This document shows positions 22,901-32,677 of a stretch of 64,000 bases of DNA, in pieces. The DNA lies in assembly GCA_005408345.1 (NCBI GenBank), contig SEMN01000701.1, forward strand, positions 1 through 64,000, in the 5' to 3' direction. The notes under the pieces are model-generated. The model saw nothing but the letters and a program-made list of their open reading frames with translations. It searched no databases and was not told the DNA's origin. Within the stretch, counting starts at the first letter, position 1; every line of letters starts with the position of its first letter. Origin of the DNA: Macquaria australasica (Eukaryota > Chordata > Actinopteri > Centrarchiformes > Percichthyidae). The position numbers and the translations under genes are program-made.

Positions 22901-25446
22901 CCGTAGAAATAACCTCCACGTCTGAGCACCACTTGTTGTTCACCATGAAGCAGATGCCTCCTCCCTTGCTCTTCCGTGAATTAATTGTCCGGTCCTGTCG
23001 GTGGATGGAGAGTCCCTCGGTAACAATGGCGGAGTCTGGGATCGAGCCAAGTTTCTGTGAAAACCAAAACGTTACAGTTTTTAATGTCCCGTTGAAATGC
23101 CATCCTTTCACGTTTTCTCAGCCGGACTAGGACTCCGGCCCGTGACCCTCTTTTCCTCCGCCGCCTCCACTGCTCAGGTACAACAACAGGTAGTCTCCGC
23201 CATGGAGTTTCCCCGATGTACGCTGGTGGCGGTGGCGATGAAAAAGTTTTTTCCACCACCGACCTGATGTGTAGAAGTTTTTCTCTATCATATTGTATGA
23301 TAGAGCTCTCTTTAGCAGGTTGCATAGTTTAAAATAAGAATTAAATAACAAAATAGTGCAAAAAAACAAAATAGTGCAAAAAAAACAGCAAAGTTGAGGG
23401 GGGGAGCTCGAGACACGGCAGCCATCCTCGGCGCCATCTTGAACAATGTGGGGTGCAGACCGAGCGTAGACAGTTTGTGGATGAGTTTGTGGGGGATGAC
23501 CGTGTTGAAAGCAGAGCTGTAGTCAAAAAGGAGCATCCTGATATAGGAGTCTTTATTTTCCAGGTGGGAGAGGGAATAATGGAGGGCAGCAGCAATAGCA
23601 TCTGAGGTGGACCTGTTGGGCCGGCAGGCATACTGCAGGGGGTCCAGGGGGTCCAGTATGCTGCTTTGAATGTAGACCAGCACCACTCTCTCAAAACACT
23701 TCATGATTATTGGAGTAAGTGCTACCGGCCTATAATCATTCAGGCAGGTGGGTGAGCTCTTCTTAGGAAGAGGGACGATGATTGTGGTCTTGAAGCAGGA
23801 GGGAACGGTGCTCTGGCTGAGGGAAAGGTTGAAGATGGAGGTAAGAACATCAGCCAACTCGCTGGCACATGCTCTAAGAGCCCGCCCCGGGATGTTGTCT
23901 GGTCCTGCTGCCTTATGGAGATTGATCTTCCTCAGAGCTTTGTGTACCTGGCCTGACGAGACTGTTGGTGGAGGGGAGGGGGGTCAGGTGGTCCAGGTGT
24001 GTGTATGCCTCCTCTCTGTGCTGTGACTGGAGATCTCAAAGCAGGTGTAGAAGGTGTTGAGATCATCCGGCAGGCTATCTGTGGAGCTGATGATACTGGT
24101 GGTGGTTCTGTAGTCTGTGATGTGCTGCAGGCCTTGCCACAACCGCCTGGAGTCAGCAGTGGAATAGAAGCTGTCCAGCTTCTCTCTGTACTGCCTCTTG
24201 GCCGCTGTAATGGCTTTTTTCAGTCCATACTTCGCAGCTTTGTACTTTGTCTCATTGCCTGATCTAAATGCAGCAGTGCGAGCACGCAGCATATAGCGTA
24301 CCTGACTGTTTATCCAGGGCTTCTGATTGGGGAACTTCCTGACTTGTATGGTGGGCACGATGTTGTCAACACAAGTGCTAATGTACCCAGTCACATATTC
24401 AGCATAATCCTGTATGCTAACAGAAGAGTCCTCCAGAGTGGCTGCGGCTTTAAACACATCCCAGTCTGTCTGAGCAAAACAGTCCTGCAGGGTGCCCTCA
24501 GCTTCATGCACTGTCCAAATAGTGTGCCTCTCTTCATGTGGGGGCAGCATTAGATGTAACAAGGTCACAATATTTATTGAGGTTTATATGAGCCTAGTAT
24601 TTACATTGTGATCTACAGTAGATTAATGAAGACCCATGTAAAAGTTTTGATGCAGGAGCGTCTTTGCAGCTGAATGGTTACAGCGCATGCATGTCAACCT
24701 AGAAAAAAGTTTTGATGCAAACTACAAAATGGAAAGCTTCAGATTTCTTTTAGGGGGCCAAACATTTACGTTGGAGGGGCATTTCTGGCCCACAGGCCGC
24801 TATTTGCCTACCACTGGCACATGTTTGTTTTTTTGATTTTTGATTTAAAAACCCTATATGATATGATATATATATGGAATCCAAATATCTGTGTTACAGG
24901 CTGAGGCTGACCAATGAGGAGATCCGCCATGCCATCCTGACCATGGATGAACAGGAAGACTTACCTAAAGACATGCTGGAGCAGGTGCCAACACATACAC
25001 ATACAAAGAAACAACACAACACAATCTGAAGACACAATGACCATGCTCCATTTTTTCCCTCATAGACAATGTTAGGTGACTGGCTTTTGTACTGATACAT
25101 CTCAATATATATTGATATTGTAATATAAAATTACATGTACCATGATAGAAGATTTTAGCAGCTTAATTCACTTTGGATTTGGGGATACTATTGGATCGGT
25201 TCACCAACTATATGCATGTTTCTAACTGAAACATTCATATCTATTTTGGTCTCATACATGTCGGATGAATAATTACATAAAGAACTTTTCAAATCAGATG
25301 CACTTCTGATAGTTTGTGTGTATGTGTCTGTGTGTGAAGCTTCTGAAGTTTGTTCCTGAGAAAAGTGACATTGAGCTGTTAGAAGAACACAAGCATGAGT
25401 TGGAACGTATGGCCAAAGCAGACCGCTTCCTGTATGAAATGAGCAG

Positions 25447-25484
<38 letters not shown>

Positions 25485-28400
25485 ACACAAACAAAACAAC
25501 AACCCACACACACAGCAACACTTCTGAACACACAGCCTGGCTATGTCTTTCAACATGGCAGTTTATCAAGGCAAGACCACAGGACAGAGGCTGTACACTG
25601 TTAACAGTGTGTGAAATACGGGGGGTCTCAGGGGGTATATATATATATATGGATATACATATCCATACATATATATATGTAAAATAAAAAAGTATAAAAA
25701 AGTAGTTAAAAGGTAAAGTATAAAAAGTATATATATACTTTTTACTTTGTTTTTTTACCATGCCATGAGACCCCCTGATTGTTAATGAGTATTTCGCACA
25801 CTGATTGTTAACCCCTCAGTAGATCCTGTTTGGAGGAAAAGCATGAATGACTGCACTAATGTCTGTGTGGGATGAAAGTCTGTTGAACCTCTGATCACAC
25901 CCAGCACTGCATATCTAATCAAACAGGCATTTACATCAAGTGATATACAGAAAAAAACTCTTCCTGCTGGTACAGTTGCCCGTGACTCTGTAGAGACAAT
26001 TCACTCACAATTTCTTGTCCTTACCCAGCATCAACCACTATCAACAGAGACTCCAGTCTCTCTACTTCAAGAAGAAGTTTGCTGAGAGAGTGGCTGAGGT
26101 CAAACCTAGGATCAAAGGTACTCTTTTCTATCTCAAAGGGTCATTAGTTCACAGTGAATAAATGCATGAAAGTAAATGTTTGAGATGAGGGCTACATTTG
26201 AACCTAAGGTACATGCCACTGATATGGATAAATGCATTTCTCTCTTAAAGTTTCTTTTAGCTCTGTTTTGTATCCACCGTTTAAGATATTATAAGATATT
26301 ATATATTACAATATTGATTTTTCTGTGAGGATGTATGACCTTCCAATTCTCGTCCCTGTGGTTTCAGCTCTGAGTCTTGCTTCCAGGGAGGTGGTAGAGA
26401 GCAGGATGCTGCGTCAGCTCCTAGAGGTGGTTCTGGCCTTTGGGAACTATATGAACAAAGGACAGCGGGGAAATGCCTATGGGTTTAAAGTGTCCAGTCT
26501 CAACAAGATAGCTGACACCAAGTCAAGCACTGACAAGTACAGTTCACGACTTTTTCACAGAAGAGATTTTGACATGTGACTGTAGGAAAAGCACAGGTTT
26601 AAATAATACAGTGAATTATGGCTGAATTCAGTTTCAGGGTCCTGCTATTGTTCATGCTGGCTCTCTGTCACAATAGCTGTGTTTCCATAAACACATTTTT
26701 ATGCGCATTTTGAAGAATCGCATTAGGAAAGCTGTATGGAAACTACAACATTCGATAAAACTTCCTCAATTGTGCAAAAAGGTTTTTACGCTTGCTTGAG
26801 GTGGTTTTTGTCTTTGGCGAAAAAGAGTTGACATAGCTCTGACGTAGCGTACATTTAACTCACATGACAGATCAGCTGTTTCTGCTGAACTGTTCATCTC
26901 CAGACAGCATGAAACATGGTCAACACTAGTTGACACAAAGGAACAATTCAAACTTGTCCAATAGAAACTGATTCCTGAGGACTAATGTCATTAGTAACAC
27001 CTGTGCTATTCCTACCACTTTATGACCAGTCAAAATGTTGATTTGCAAGTTTAGCTATTTCTTCTAAAAGCCACTGAGAAGTGATAAATGATTCATTGTT
27101 AAATGTATGTGGTGTGTGTTTGTAGAAACGTCACTCTGCTCCACTACATGATCACTGTACTGGAAAAGAAGTACCCTAAGGTGGCAGCTTTCAGTGAAGA
27201 GCTACAAAATGTGCCAGAAGCTGCTAAAGTCAAGTAAGAACAAACAGACACACACACTTTGTGGCAGTGGCTGTCAAATACATGCAGAGTCATATTTATT
27301 AAAGCAGGATATTAAACCATCTCACCTTTTTTAATTAAGTATACAAGTACTGTAAAGCAACACTGGCATGGTACCAAACTTGGCAACCTCACCATGACTA
27401 CAAGACTTCAGGAAGTTGCACACAGTCACTGCACCTGACTGTTTTTCCCCATGAACTAGTTGCAGTTCCAACTCCACCCAAAACCACAAATGTCAAAAAC
27501 AAAAGAAGTGAAAAGTTTATTATGTTTAATGCAGCTGACAATGACTGACTGTCATGTTACTCATTACCTCTACTGTCCCATGTGTCTCTCTGCCTCTTTT
27601 ACTGTCTCTCCAGTATGACAGAGTTGGAGAAGGATATTGGCAATCTGAGATCTGGCCTAAAGAGTGTTGAGGCGGTGAGTGAGCTCAGTAGAGTGCTTAA
27701 TTAATCACCCAACAACCTGTAAAGCCATTGTAAAGAAAAGCAGCAAATACTCACATATCTGAAATCAGTGTGTCGGTATCTGTAACTGATGTGTGTTTGT
27801 CCATCTCCAGGAGCTGCAGTACCAGCAGGCTCAGTCCCCTCAGGGTCCCGCAGATAAGTTTGTCCCTGTGGTCAGTCAGTTCATCACTGTGGCCTCCTTT
27901 AGCTTCTCGGACGTAGAGGAGTCACTCAGTGAGGCCAAAGAAGTGGTGAGTGAACAGATAATGGTTCACATTTGGTTCAGATTTTGGAGCGATGTGTTAA
28001 ACATTGCTCTCCACCACCACCACCTTTAGGCTAGCAGTTTCCCACTGCTTCCAGTCTTTAAGCTGGGCTAACCGTGTGCTAACTGCAGCTCTGTATTTAC
28101 ACACACAGACTCTTGGGAAATAGCAAATAAGTGTATTTCTCAAATTGTTGATGTTAAGATGTGTCAATGGGTTGCCTATTCATATTTGCCTTCATATTAC
28201 CTTACAACATCAATGACTACGTTTACGTGCACAAAATATTCTGATTTTTACCCTTATTCAGAAAAAGACAATATTCCTACTAAGCTATTTACATAATGAA
28301 AATGAATATTCCACTAATATTCCCGTTTACATGCATCCTTGTTTGACCGTGTGAACTCAGCCTCCCTCTTTAATTAGTTCAACCACCTTCTTGAAAAGGT

Positions 28401-29597
28401 CGGTGTTGCGATATTTGCTCATATCCAAAAACCTGTTGATATCCAAGTCTTTCATCATGTTTAGAAGTGTGTTTCTCCTTCATACCAGAAATGTGGGCTT
28501 TTCTTCTGTGCATGCATCTCTGCCCCAGCCTTGCAATCTGTTGGCTAGTTGGTTTGTTTACAACGCACAGAGCTGACCATAAACAGGAGGCTGTGTGTCG
28601 CAAACTGAGACAGATTCTGAATGCGCTGTATAAATGTCCCAAGAATGCTCCTAAAACCTGAATAATATCGGCATCTCCCACATGTCTTAATCAGAAAATG
28701 CTACATTCAGAATAAGGCCTAATTCGGAATATCCAAACGGAATATGCTGTTTACATGACCCGTATCAAATTCGGAATATTGTCATATTCAGAATAATTGT
28801 GAAAAATTAGTGTGCATGTAATTGTAGTCAATTTCCCTCTAGTACGTAGACCAGAGCAAATCTTTCTGTCATGAGGGCACTGTGGTTTACCCTTATGTAT
28901 AACGAACAAACATTGCAACTTAAATGTGCTTCAATATAGTACAGGAAGTTAATTTGTAGCCTTGACCAAAGAGAGTGAAGCAAATGACCAAATCACCACC
29001 TTCACCCATCATGTCTCATGTTGAAGTTTGGAAAGGCACTGAGACACTTTGGAGAAGACCTGTCCAACCTGCAGCCGGATCAGTTCTTTGGGATCTTTGA
29101 CACTTTCCTCACAGCTGTCTTCGAGGCCAAACAGGACAACGAGAACATGGCCAGACGCAAGGAGGAAGAGGAGAGACGGGCAGTCATGGAGGCACAGGTT
29201 AGAAGACATTATCAGCTCAGATAAGAGAGAGATGTACTGTAGGCAGATGTGTGAAAATCATTTGAATTGTTCTTCATATACTGATACAAAGTCTGATGAT
29301 CACCTCATTCATGGATAAATGTCCAGTAAAGATGTTAAATGAACCTTAGCCATCTGTCCTCTCCTGTCATGATCTTGCTCTCTTATTCTCCAGCTGAAGA
29401 GAGACAGGGAGCAGAAGGCGAGGAAAGCCAAAGCAAATGAAGAAGAGGAGGGTGGTGAGTTTGATGACTTGGTGTCTGCTCTGCGCTCTGGAGAGGTGTT
29501 TGATAAGGATCTGTCCAAAATGAGCCGTAGAAAACAGCGGAAGCATAACTTGTTTAACAGCAGCAGGGAAAGACCAGTATCAAAACTAAACCAGTAG
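7614..29597 (+). CDS. daam1: Dishevelled-associated activator of morphogenesis 1 (formin)
   Basis: Coding exons: 7614-7799, 7931-8020, 9013-9084, 9583-9677, 9790-10009, 10935-11048, 11596-11706, 12583-12686, 12822-12888, 13106-13223, 13338-13476, 14017-14075, 16589-16776, 16994-17254, 17855-17962, 18481-18578, 24900-24984, 25340-25446, 26029-26117, 26368-26536, 27126-27233, 27614-27674, 27811-27945, 29027-29197, 29394-29597. They sum to 3,159 nt, 1,052 residues; human DAAM1 has 1,078. Order: Rho-binding/FH3 inhibitory region (about 40-440), coiled coil (about 445-520), proline-rich FH1 (about 541-585), actin-nucleating FH2 (about 595-990), C-terminal DAD. DAAM1 is a cytosolic formin that binds Dishevelled and Rho and builds actin filaments in planar-polarity Wnt signalling. 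It resembles DAAM1 more than DAAM2, for example PEITY near the start and DKFVPVVSQFITVASFSFSD late in FH2. The start ATG follows ACC and opens with the family's short basic leader and CCF motif. Whether it is the a or b fish copy was not decided. Confidence 0.95.
8145..8545. repeat. Pair of tRNA-like SINE heads in inverted orientation
   Basis: 8146-8205 (plus) contains GGCTGTGGCTTGGGAAGTAG with an A-box look and GGTTCAAGCC, a B-box look. 8475-8545 read on the minus strand contains GGCTGTGGCTCAGGAGGTAG and GGTTTGATCCC. The first 35 bp of both heads match, so the pair forms a long imperfect hairpin inside daam1 intron 2. The middle shares GTGTCTTGCCCAAGGACAC with 56610-56630. Confidence 0.65.
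10250..10345. repeat. Degenerate minisatellite ACCACAAAGAGACACAAAA
   Basis: Imperfect units of about 19 bp (CTACAAAGAGACACAAAA, CCACAGAGATGCAAAACAA, CCACAAAGAGAC) occur here within the daam1 intron between exons 9790-10009 and 10935-11048. Confidence 0.6.
11930..12035 (+). repeat. Dispersed repeat, copy 1 (inverted copy at 17695-17815)
   Basis: Contains TGTTAGTCCGTCTCTCA, TGTGGCTCTCAG and AAGCCCATTGGTTCCTACTG. The same string is present in reverse complement at 17695-17815. Both copies lie in daam1 introns and could pair in the pre-mRNA. Confidence 0.7.
12158..12260. repeat. Compound (CA)n/(TA)n microsatellite
   Basis: Runs of CA and TA with interspersed CATA units, in the daam1 intron before the exon at 12583. 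Apparent open frames across it are simple-repeat artefacts. Confidence 0.9.
12538..12576. repeat. (TG)n tract next to a daam1 3' splice site
   Basis: About 19 TG units end only 6 nt before the TTTTCAG acceptor of the exon at 12583, taking the place of most of the usual pyrimidine tract. Confidence 0.92.
13904..14006. repeat. (TAG)n and (TG)n tracts before the daam1 exon at 14017
   Basis: A GTA/TAG triplet run (13904-13946) is followed by about 12 TG units (13980-14004), 12 nt before the exon. The acceptor itself (TTGCGTCAATAG) has a poor pyrimidine tract. Confidence 0.85.
14175..15359 (+). mobile_element. Tc1-type transposon, near complete
   Basis: Terminal inverted repeats: TATACAACGATCAGCCATAA at 14175 and the reverse complement of TATACACCGATCAGCCATAA ending at 15359, each continuing into CATTATGACCAC. 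TA dinucleotides at both ends fit Tc1 target duplication. The element, about 1.2 kb, sits in the daam1 intron between exons 14017-14075 and 16589-16776, in the same orientation as the gene. Solitary ends of the same family lie at 35107-35190 and 35425-35505. Confidence 0.92.
14310..15323 (+). pseudogene. Tc1-type transposase with one in-frame stop
   Basis: Starts MGKHKDVSDFDKGQIVMARR, typical of the paired-like helix-turn-helix end of Tc1 transposases. The frame is open to the end except for TGA at 14475-14477, within the linker before the second DNA-binding motif (GQGRPRLID). The DDE catalytic region is present: Asp in VVWSDES, Asp in FQQDNTPCH, Glu in SPDLNPIEHLW (DD34E spacing expected for the family). 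The protein would be about 337 residues, the normal length. TGA may derive from CGA by CpG decay, because glutamine-arginine would suit the position; that is inference. No frameshift was noticed. Confidence 0.9.
15409..15847. mobile_element. Short inverted-repeat element (MITE-like)
   Basis: Arms AACCTGGGCCCTTTTACATA (15409 on, continuing TTTTGGGGTCTAAATG to 15444) and its reverse complement at 15806-15847 enclose about 360 bp without coding capacity. It lies between the Tc1 copy and a LINE tail in the same daam1 intron. A related left flank (TTAAAGGATAATTCTGGTC) occurs at 53578. Confidence 0.7.
15849..16205 (-). mobile_element. LINE 3' end fragment, copy 1
   Basis: Begins on the plus strand with (TTCAA)n and CAGTTTTATTTATATAGCGC, the 3' tail of a fish LINE read on the minus strand. 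It is more than nine-tenths similar by eye to 40556 and 58686 over the first 300 bp. This copy is shorter than the others and carries none of the coding region. Confidence 0.8.
16994..17254 (+). CDS. daam1: daam1 FH1 exon with two long polyproline runs
   Basis: This exon encodes the profilin-binding FH1 segment. After SGSLVPSIPF come 12 consecutive prolines, then GGPSAFGMAPFT and 13 consecutive prolines before GAPLGTAQKKN. Nearly all the prolines are CCT, so the exon contains two (CCT)n microsatellites and may vary in length between individuals. The exon ends with the start of FH2, FNWSKLPE, then GT. FH1 feeds profilin-actin to the FH2 dimer; mammalian DAAM1 has more, shorter proline tracts. 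Confidence 0.93.
17695..17815 (-). repeat. Dispersed repeat, copy 2 (inverted relative to 11930)
   Basis: CAGTAGGAACCAATGGGCTT, then CTGAGAGCCACAG and TGAGAGACGGACTAACA are the reverse complement of the copy at 11930-12035. Confidence 0.7.
18800..19260. repeat. Probable dispersed non-coding transposon fragment
   Basis: A GA-rich, CpG-poor block with GGGACCCAAGCGCAGGGAAC and CAGGTGATAATTAGACACAG. Its base composition differs from the flanking intron and it resembles a repeat often seen in fish introns. An open frame of 126 codons on the plus strand has no recognised similarity and is probably chance. Confidence 0.45.
19395..20520 (-). mobile_element. LINE B, 3' half (interrupted by LINE A)
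   Basis: Minus-strand frame starting LCNWVLDFLTVRPQAVRIGN includes the reverse-transcriptase motifs GTPQGCVLSP and FADDTAVIG, then a thumb-like region and a C-terminal stretch with a disabling stop near 19935. It resumes exactly where the 5' half at 23445-24565 stops, so the two pieces were one element. The 3' UTR end lies near 19395-19440. Confidence 0.88.
20521..23440 (-). mobile_element. LINE A, near full length, inserted into LINE B
   Basis: On the minus strand the element starts with AAGATGGCGCCGAGGATGG at about 23440 and ends with a tandem tail at 20522-20549 (four units of ATTCAAG on the plus strand). A non-LTR element of the L2/Jockey-like type is suggested by the apurinic-endonuclease region followed by reverse transcriptase and by the short-repeat tail. 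It sits in the 6.3-kb daam1 intron between 18578 and 24900, opposite to gene direction. Confidence 0.88.
21114..23325 (-). pseudogene. LINE A endonuclease-reverse transcriptase, broken
   Basis: The minus-strand frame from 23111 to 21114 holds endonuclease motifs (AFIVAGDFNNANL, SDHASVLL) and reverse-transcriptase motifs (LNDYRPVALTS, FIDYSSAFNTI, GAPQGCVLSPLLYSLF, FADDTTVIGL). The true N-terminal endonuclease segment (NVLVFTETWLDP) lies in another frame upstream, at 22981-23325, so there is a frameshift near 23040-23065. Downstream, the stretch between DFRR and KALQRVVKAAQ that LINE B keeps (for example CFKYLGVYIS, KAQQRLYFLRRL) is missing here, an internal deletion of roughly 100 codons. The copy is therefore not functional on its own. 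Confidence 0.85.
23441..24565 (-). mobile_element. LINE B, 5' half (reverse-transcriptase N-terminal part)
   Basis: Minus-strand frames cover the linker (FPNQKPWINSQVRYML, AAKRQYREKLDSFYS) and the reverse transcriptase up to LGLHPTLF, where the frame runs straight into the start of LINE A at about 23440. There is a frame break near 23985-24000. The endonuclease part is absent, so LINE B was already 5'-truncated. Confidence 0.85.
25312..25339. promoter_or_regulatory. daam1: UG-rich 3' splice region of a daam1 exon
   Basis: The acceptor of exon 25340-25446 reads TGTGTCTGTGTGTGAAG, almost without a pyrimidine tract. The donor on the other side of the exon is followed at once by (AC)n, so the two flanks are complementary. 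Confidence 0.6.
25449..25482. repeat. (AC)n tract at a daam1 donor site
   Basis: The exon ends ATGAGCAG at 25446 and the intron starts GTACACACAC; about 17 AC units lie within the U1-binding region and beyond. Confidence 0.9.
26670..26985 (+). mobile_element. Dispersed DNA-element copy 1 (family of three)
   Basis: GTGTTTCCATAAACACATTT, then GAATCGCATTAGGAAAGC and AAGGAACAATTCAAACTTGT recur at 32680-33010 and 47320-47560. No coding capacity. This copy ends near GATTCCTGAGGAC and lacks the right half seen in copy 2. Confidence 0.75.
28214..28830. mobile_element. Inverted-repeat element (about 617 bp)
   Basis: TGACTACGTTTACGTGCACA at the left and, read backwards, TGACTACAATTACATGCACA at the right are the imperfect terminal repeats. 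The inner part repeats ATATTCC/GGAATAT motifs. No transposase frame. A target duplication could not be fixed. It lies in the daam1 intron between exons 27811-27945 and 29027-29197. Confidence 0.75.
29394..29597 (+). CDS. daam1: daam1 last exon with autoinhibitory DAD
   Basis: Encodes a basic-acidic linker and the Diaphanous autoregulatory domain: EFDDLVSALRSGEVFDKDLS followed by the basic cluster SRRKQRKH and the end SRERPVSKLNQ, stop TAG at 29595. The DAD binds the N-terminal inhibitory region and keeps the formin closed until Rho and Dishevelled act. The core is unchanged from mammalian DAAM1, whereas the last residue is Gln rather than Phe or Tyr. Confidence 0.95.
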   Translation: MKRDREQKARKAKANEEEEGGEFDDLVSALRSGEVFDKDLSKMSRRKQRKHNLFNSSRERPVSKLNQ

Positions 29598-30518
29598 CAG
29601 GACACTTCATGGACAGCAGCACCTCACTGGGATTGTTAAAGCCCCGTTGAAACACATGAATGTCTCTGTAACACTGTGGTAGGCATGGAGTTATTACTTT
29701 CACTTAAATCCACATTCTGGTTCATGGGTCAAAGTTGTACATAGTACATATACTGTAGATACATACACAGTATATAGAAAAAGTGCATATATGTATTTTG
29801 GCCCTTCATGGTGCCATCATGCACAATGAAGGGCCAAGGCTGATAAGACTATTGGTTGCTAATAATCTTTTAAGCAATTTGTCATGAGATTACAAATGTC
29901 TTGTTATCTGCTTTCATACGGTGAGGACTCAGGGGAATAGCTCAACATTTTGGGAGTCAAGACATGCTTGGTTTAACCTAGCGTAAAGACTGGACGCAGG
30001 GGGAAGCAGCTAGCCTAGCTCTATCCAAAGTAAAAAATCTGGTTGCAGATACAGGACATTTAGATGGAAAAAGGCACATTTCAGTAGAGGTGTTGTCCCC
30101 TCTGTTATAGCGATTCTGAATTCCATCGCTCGCTGAGTACACTATGTATTAGTCTTTTTTGTCTGCATGTATAAATAGTGATGGAACTGGTTTCTTCATT
30201 CGAGTTATGTACTGTACAAATGTACACATCTGTGTTATGGAGGCACGCATAATGCACACGCATAATGAAAATTTCCCCTTGGGGACAATAAATCTATCAT
30301 TTTGAGAAATACACTTACTCACTTTCCTGCCAAGAGTTAGATGAGAAGATGGATACTTTCATGCCTGTGTGGCCTATATGTAAATGAAGCTACTGCCAGC
30401 AGTCAGTTAGTTTGGGTCTGTCCAAAGGTAGTCTTGCATAGCCAGAACTATCTCCACACTTGGTGTTAGCGCTGTGCCAGCATTGCAGAAAGGTCTGGCT
30501 GAACCCATTATCATTCTG
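29598..30518 (+). other. daam1 3' UTR and downstream repeats
   Basis: Presumed 3' UTR. The first clear AATAAA is at 30287-30292, but it lies in TTTCCCCTTGGGGACAATAA, which looks like the 3' end of a fish retroposon, so the true cleavage site is uncertain. 29930-30060 and 30300-30360 resemble fragments of one dispersed repeat separated by that insertion. Confidence 0.4.
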
Positions 30519-30526
30519 GTATAGGG

Positions 30527-30890
30527 TAGTGATGTGTCGATCATGAGCGTATCGTTCATTTGAACTACTCTTTGATATGAATGAGTATTAATGAGTCATC
30601 TCAGAGAGTATTTCATTCATTTTGGCCGCGCCTGCACATGCGCAATAATAATAATGCATGAGTTTCGTTTTTCTCACGTGACAGGCAGCTGACTGGTTTG
30701 GGTCGTTCGTTCGTTAGTTGTTCTTTCATTTTTCATGTGACAGCTACACAGGCTCAATATTGGACAGAAATGAGTACTCCCCCCATCTACTGAACGAAAT
30801 GAACGAATGAGTCGAAAAAAGAGTAGTTCATTTTACTGAACAATATTTAAGGAACTAAGTCACTAAAATTAACCGGTTATCCCATCACTA
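30527..30890. mobile_element. hAT-type MITE with exact 8-bp target duplication
   Basis: Ends are TAGTGATGTG (30527) and CATCACTA (30890). The flanks are GTATAGGG at 30519-30526 and GTATAGGG at 30891-30898, an exact 8-bp target duplication, characteristic of the hAT superfamily. At 364 bp with no open frame it is non-autonomous. Inner sequence is rich in GAACGA/TCGTTC motifs that fold back on each other. Confidence 0.92.
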
Positions 30891-31532
30891 GTATAGGGGG
30901 AAAAACGCTCTGGCTTGTTTGTATTTCTTTAAACCAATCACAATCGTTTTGGGCGGTGCTAAGCCAGGATGCAGTGACGGTGCCCCTGCAAAATGGTATA
31001 AATGGTAACACACGTATAGTGGAAGGGGAGGAGAATTCCAAGTGAAATAGTCTGCCTACTTCCTGGGAGTCAGACTAGTCCAAAGGTAATTAAATCCCCC
31101 TACCAGCTACCTCTAAAACTCACTAATTAACATGTTATATCTTGTTTGTTTAATCTGTATAAATACTGAAGTGTAAAAATGAATTGTGGTTTTATGAGGG
31201 ATTATGTGCAGGACTACTTCCTGGAGTCTCTGGTTGGTTGCCTGGCAACGTCACAAGCTGCACAGTTACAGCGCTCGATTGTTTCTTGGAGACTGTTGTT
31301 TGCCAAGAAATAGTTCCAGCAGAACACTATTCCTAAAATCACAAAATGATTCCACCTCCATAGTCACCACATAGACATGGGATTGATATTCTAATCTCGC
31401 TCTCTGACAGAAAGCAAATAAGTGTATTTCACAAACAAAATGCAGTTGACAAGACACTACAAAGTTTTCCTGTATTAATTCAACTTGCACTACTCTAGTT
31501 TTTATGTAAAAAAAACAAAACTGCTTACTTTT

Positions 31533-31533
31533 A

Positions 31534-31595
<62 letters not shown>
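31533..31595. repeat. Long (TG)n microsatellite
   Basis: About 30 uninterrupted TG units in the daam1-map3k7 intergenic region; the flanking 30900-31530 and 31600-32670 show no gene. Confidence 0.95.
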
Positions 31596-31598
<3 letters not shown>

Positions 31599-32677
31599 AA
31601 GAGTGGCTGCAACACAGTACCATGTTTTCAAGTCTAGAGCATGGAGATACTGGTTGACTTCCAGTATGTTTTGCTTTTTCTTGTGTTCAAAATTTACTTG
31701 CACAGGATATTTTGCACAATATAGCCTAATATATTATTGACCATGAGTGATAGTGATTTATAAAAAGGATAAATTTGATGTGAATGAAATGTGTTTTTGT
31801 TTTTTTGTTTGATTATATGTTCAGAACGTCTCAAAGTTTCTTTAGAGACAATTTAACCTTTTAATGTGTTATGTCATTGGTATATATAGCAGACACTGGA
31901 GCGGTCTGAAACTACAGATCTATTCTCTAACAATGTCATTTATGTAACTCAGTTAAGGTATCTAAATGGATTGACCTGAAGCAGAACACTGTCCCTTTTT
32001 GTGCTATTATAATAATTGAAGAGGGCTTTTCCAAACCTAGCTCAATTTGCTTTGACTGATTTTGAGTGTTTTTATGTTTGTTTGTTTTTTAATGGGAGAG
32101 AAAGTAGAGAAAAGTAACAAAAAAAAACATATAATATATGTTCTCAGATAGAATATGTAATATAGAATAATATAGAATATTTGCCCAGGTTTGTATACTT
32201 CTGGTTTTTATCAATGTAAAATGTATACCAAATTTCAAAAATGGATAAGTTAGTAACTGTCAATATTAAAGTTCTAAAAGTTGCCTTTCTATAAAGTGTT
32301 CAAATGTTTGTTGCTGGCTGTCACACACTACTCCATCTACTCCATCCATTCTACATGACATTTAATCCATTTTTAATTGACATTTGAAAAAATCTGCACA
32401 ATCCTGCAATAGTTACATTTATAACGTTGATGTATGCATTTTTAATTAACAAAACACTGGATTGCATTCCTTAAAAATAGATAATTATAATTGTTCTTCT
32501 CTAAGCAAGGATCAGTATTATCAGTTGATATGGGTATATACAGTAGTCAAGTGTAATATGGGTGAAATGATGAAATTACAGGTGTATTATGTATGAGAAT
32601 TACAGTCCCCTAACAAGGCTTGTTCGTCAGCTGCTTCTGTATTTACCGGCTGCTGTAGCTTGTCCATGTATACACTA

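Noticed and set aside
30287..30292. AATAAA as the daam1 polyadenylation signal
   Set aside because: It is embedded in a retroposon-like tail (CCCCTTGGGGACAATAAA), so it may belong to the insertion; kept only as a possibility.
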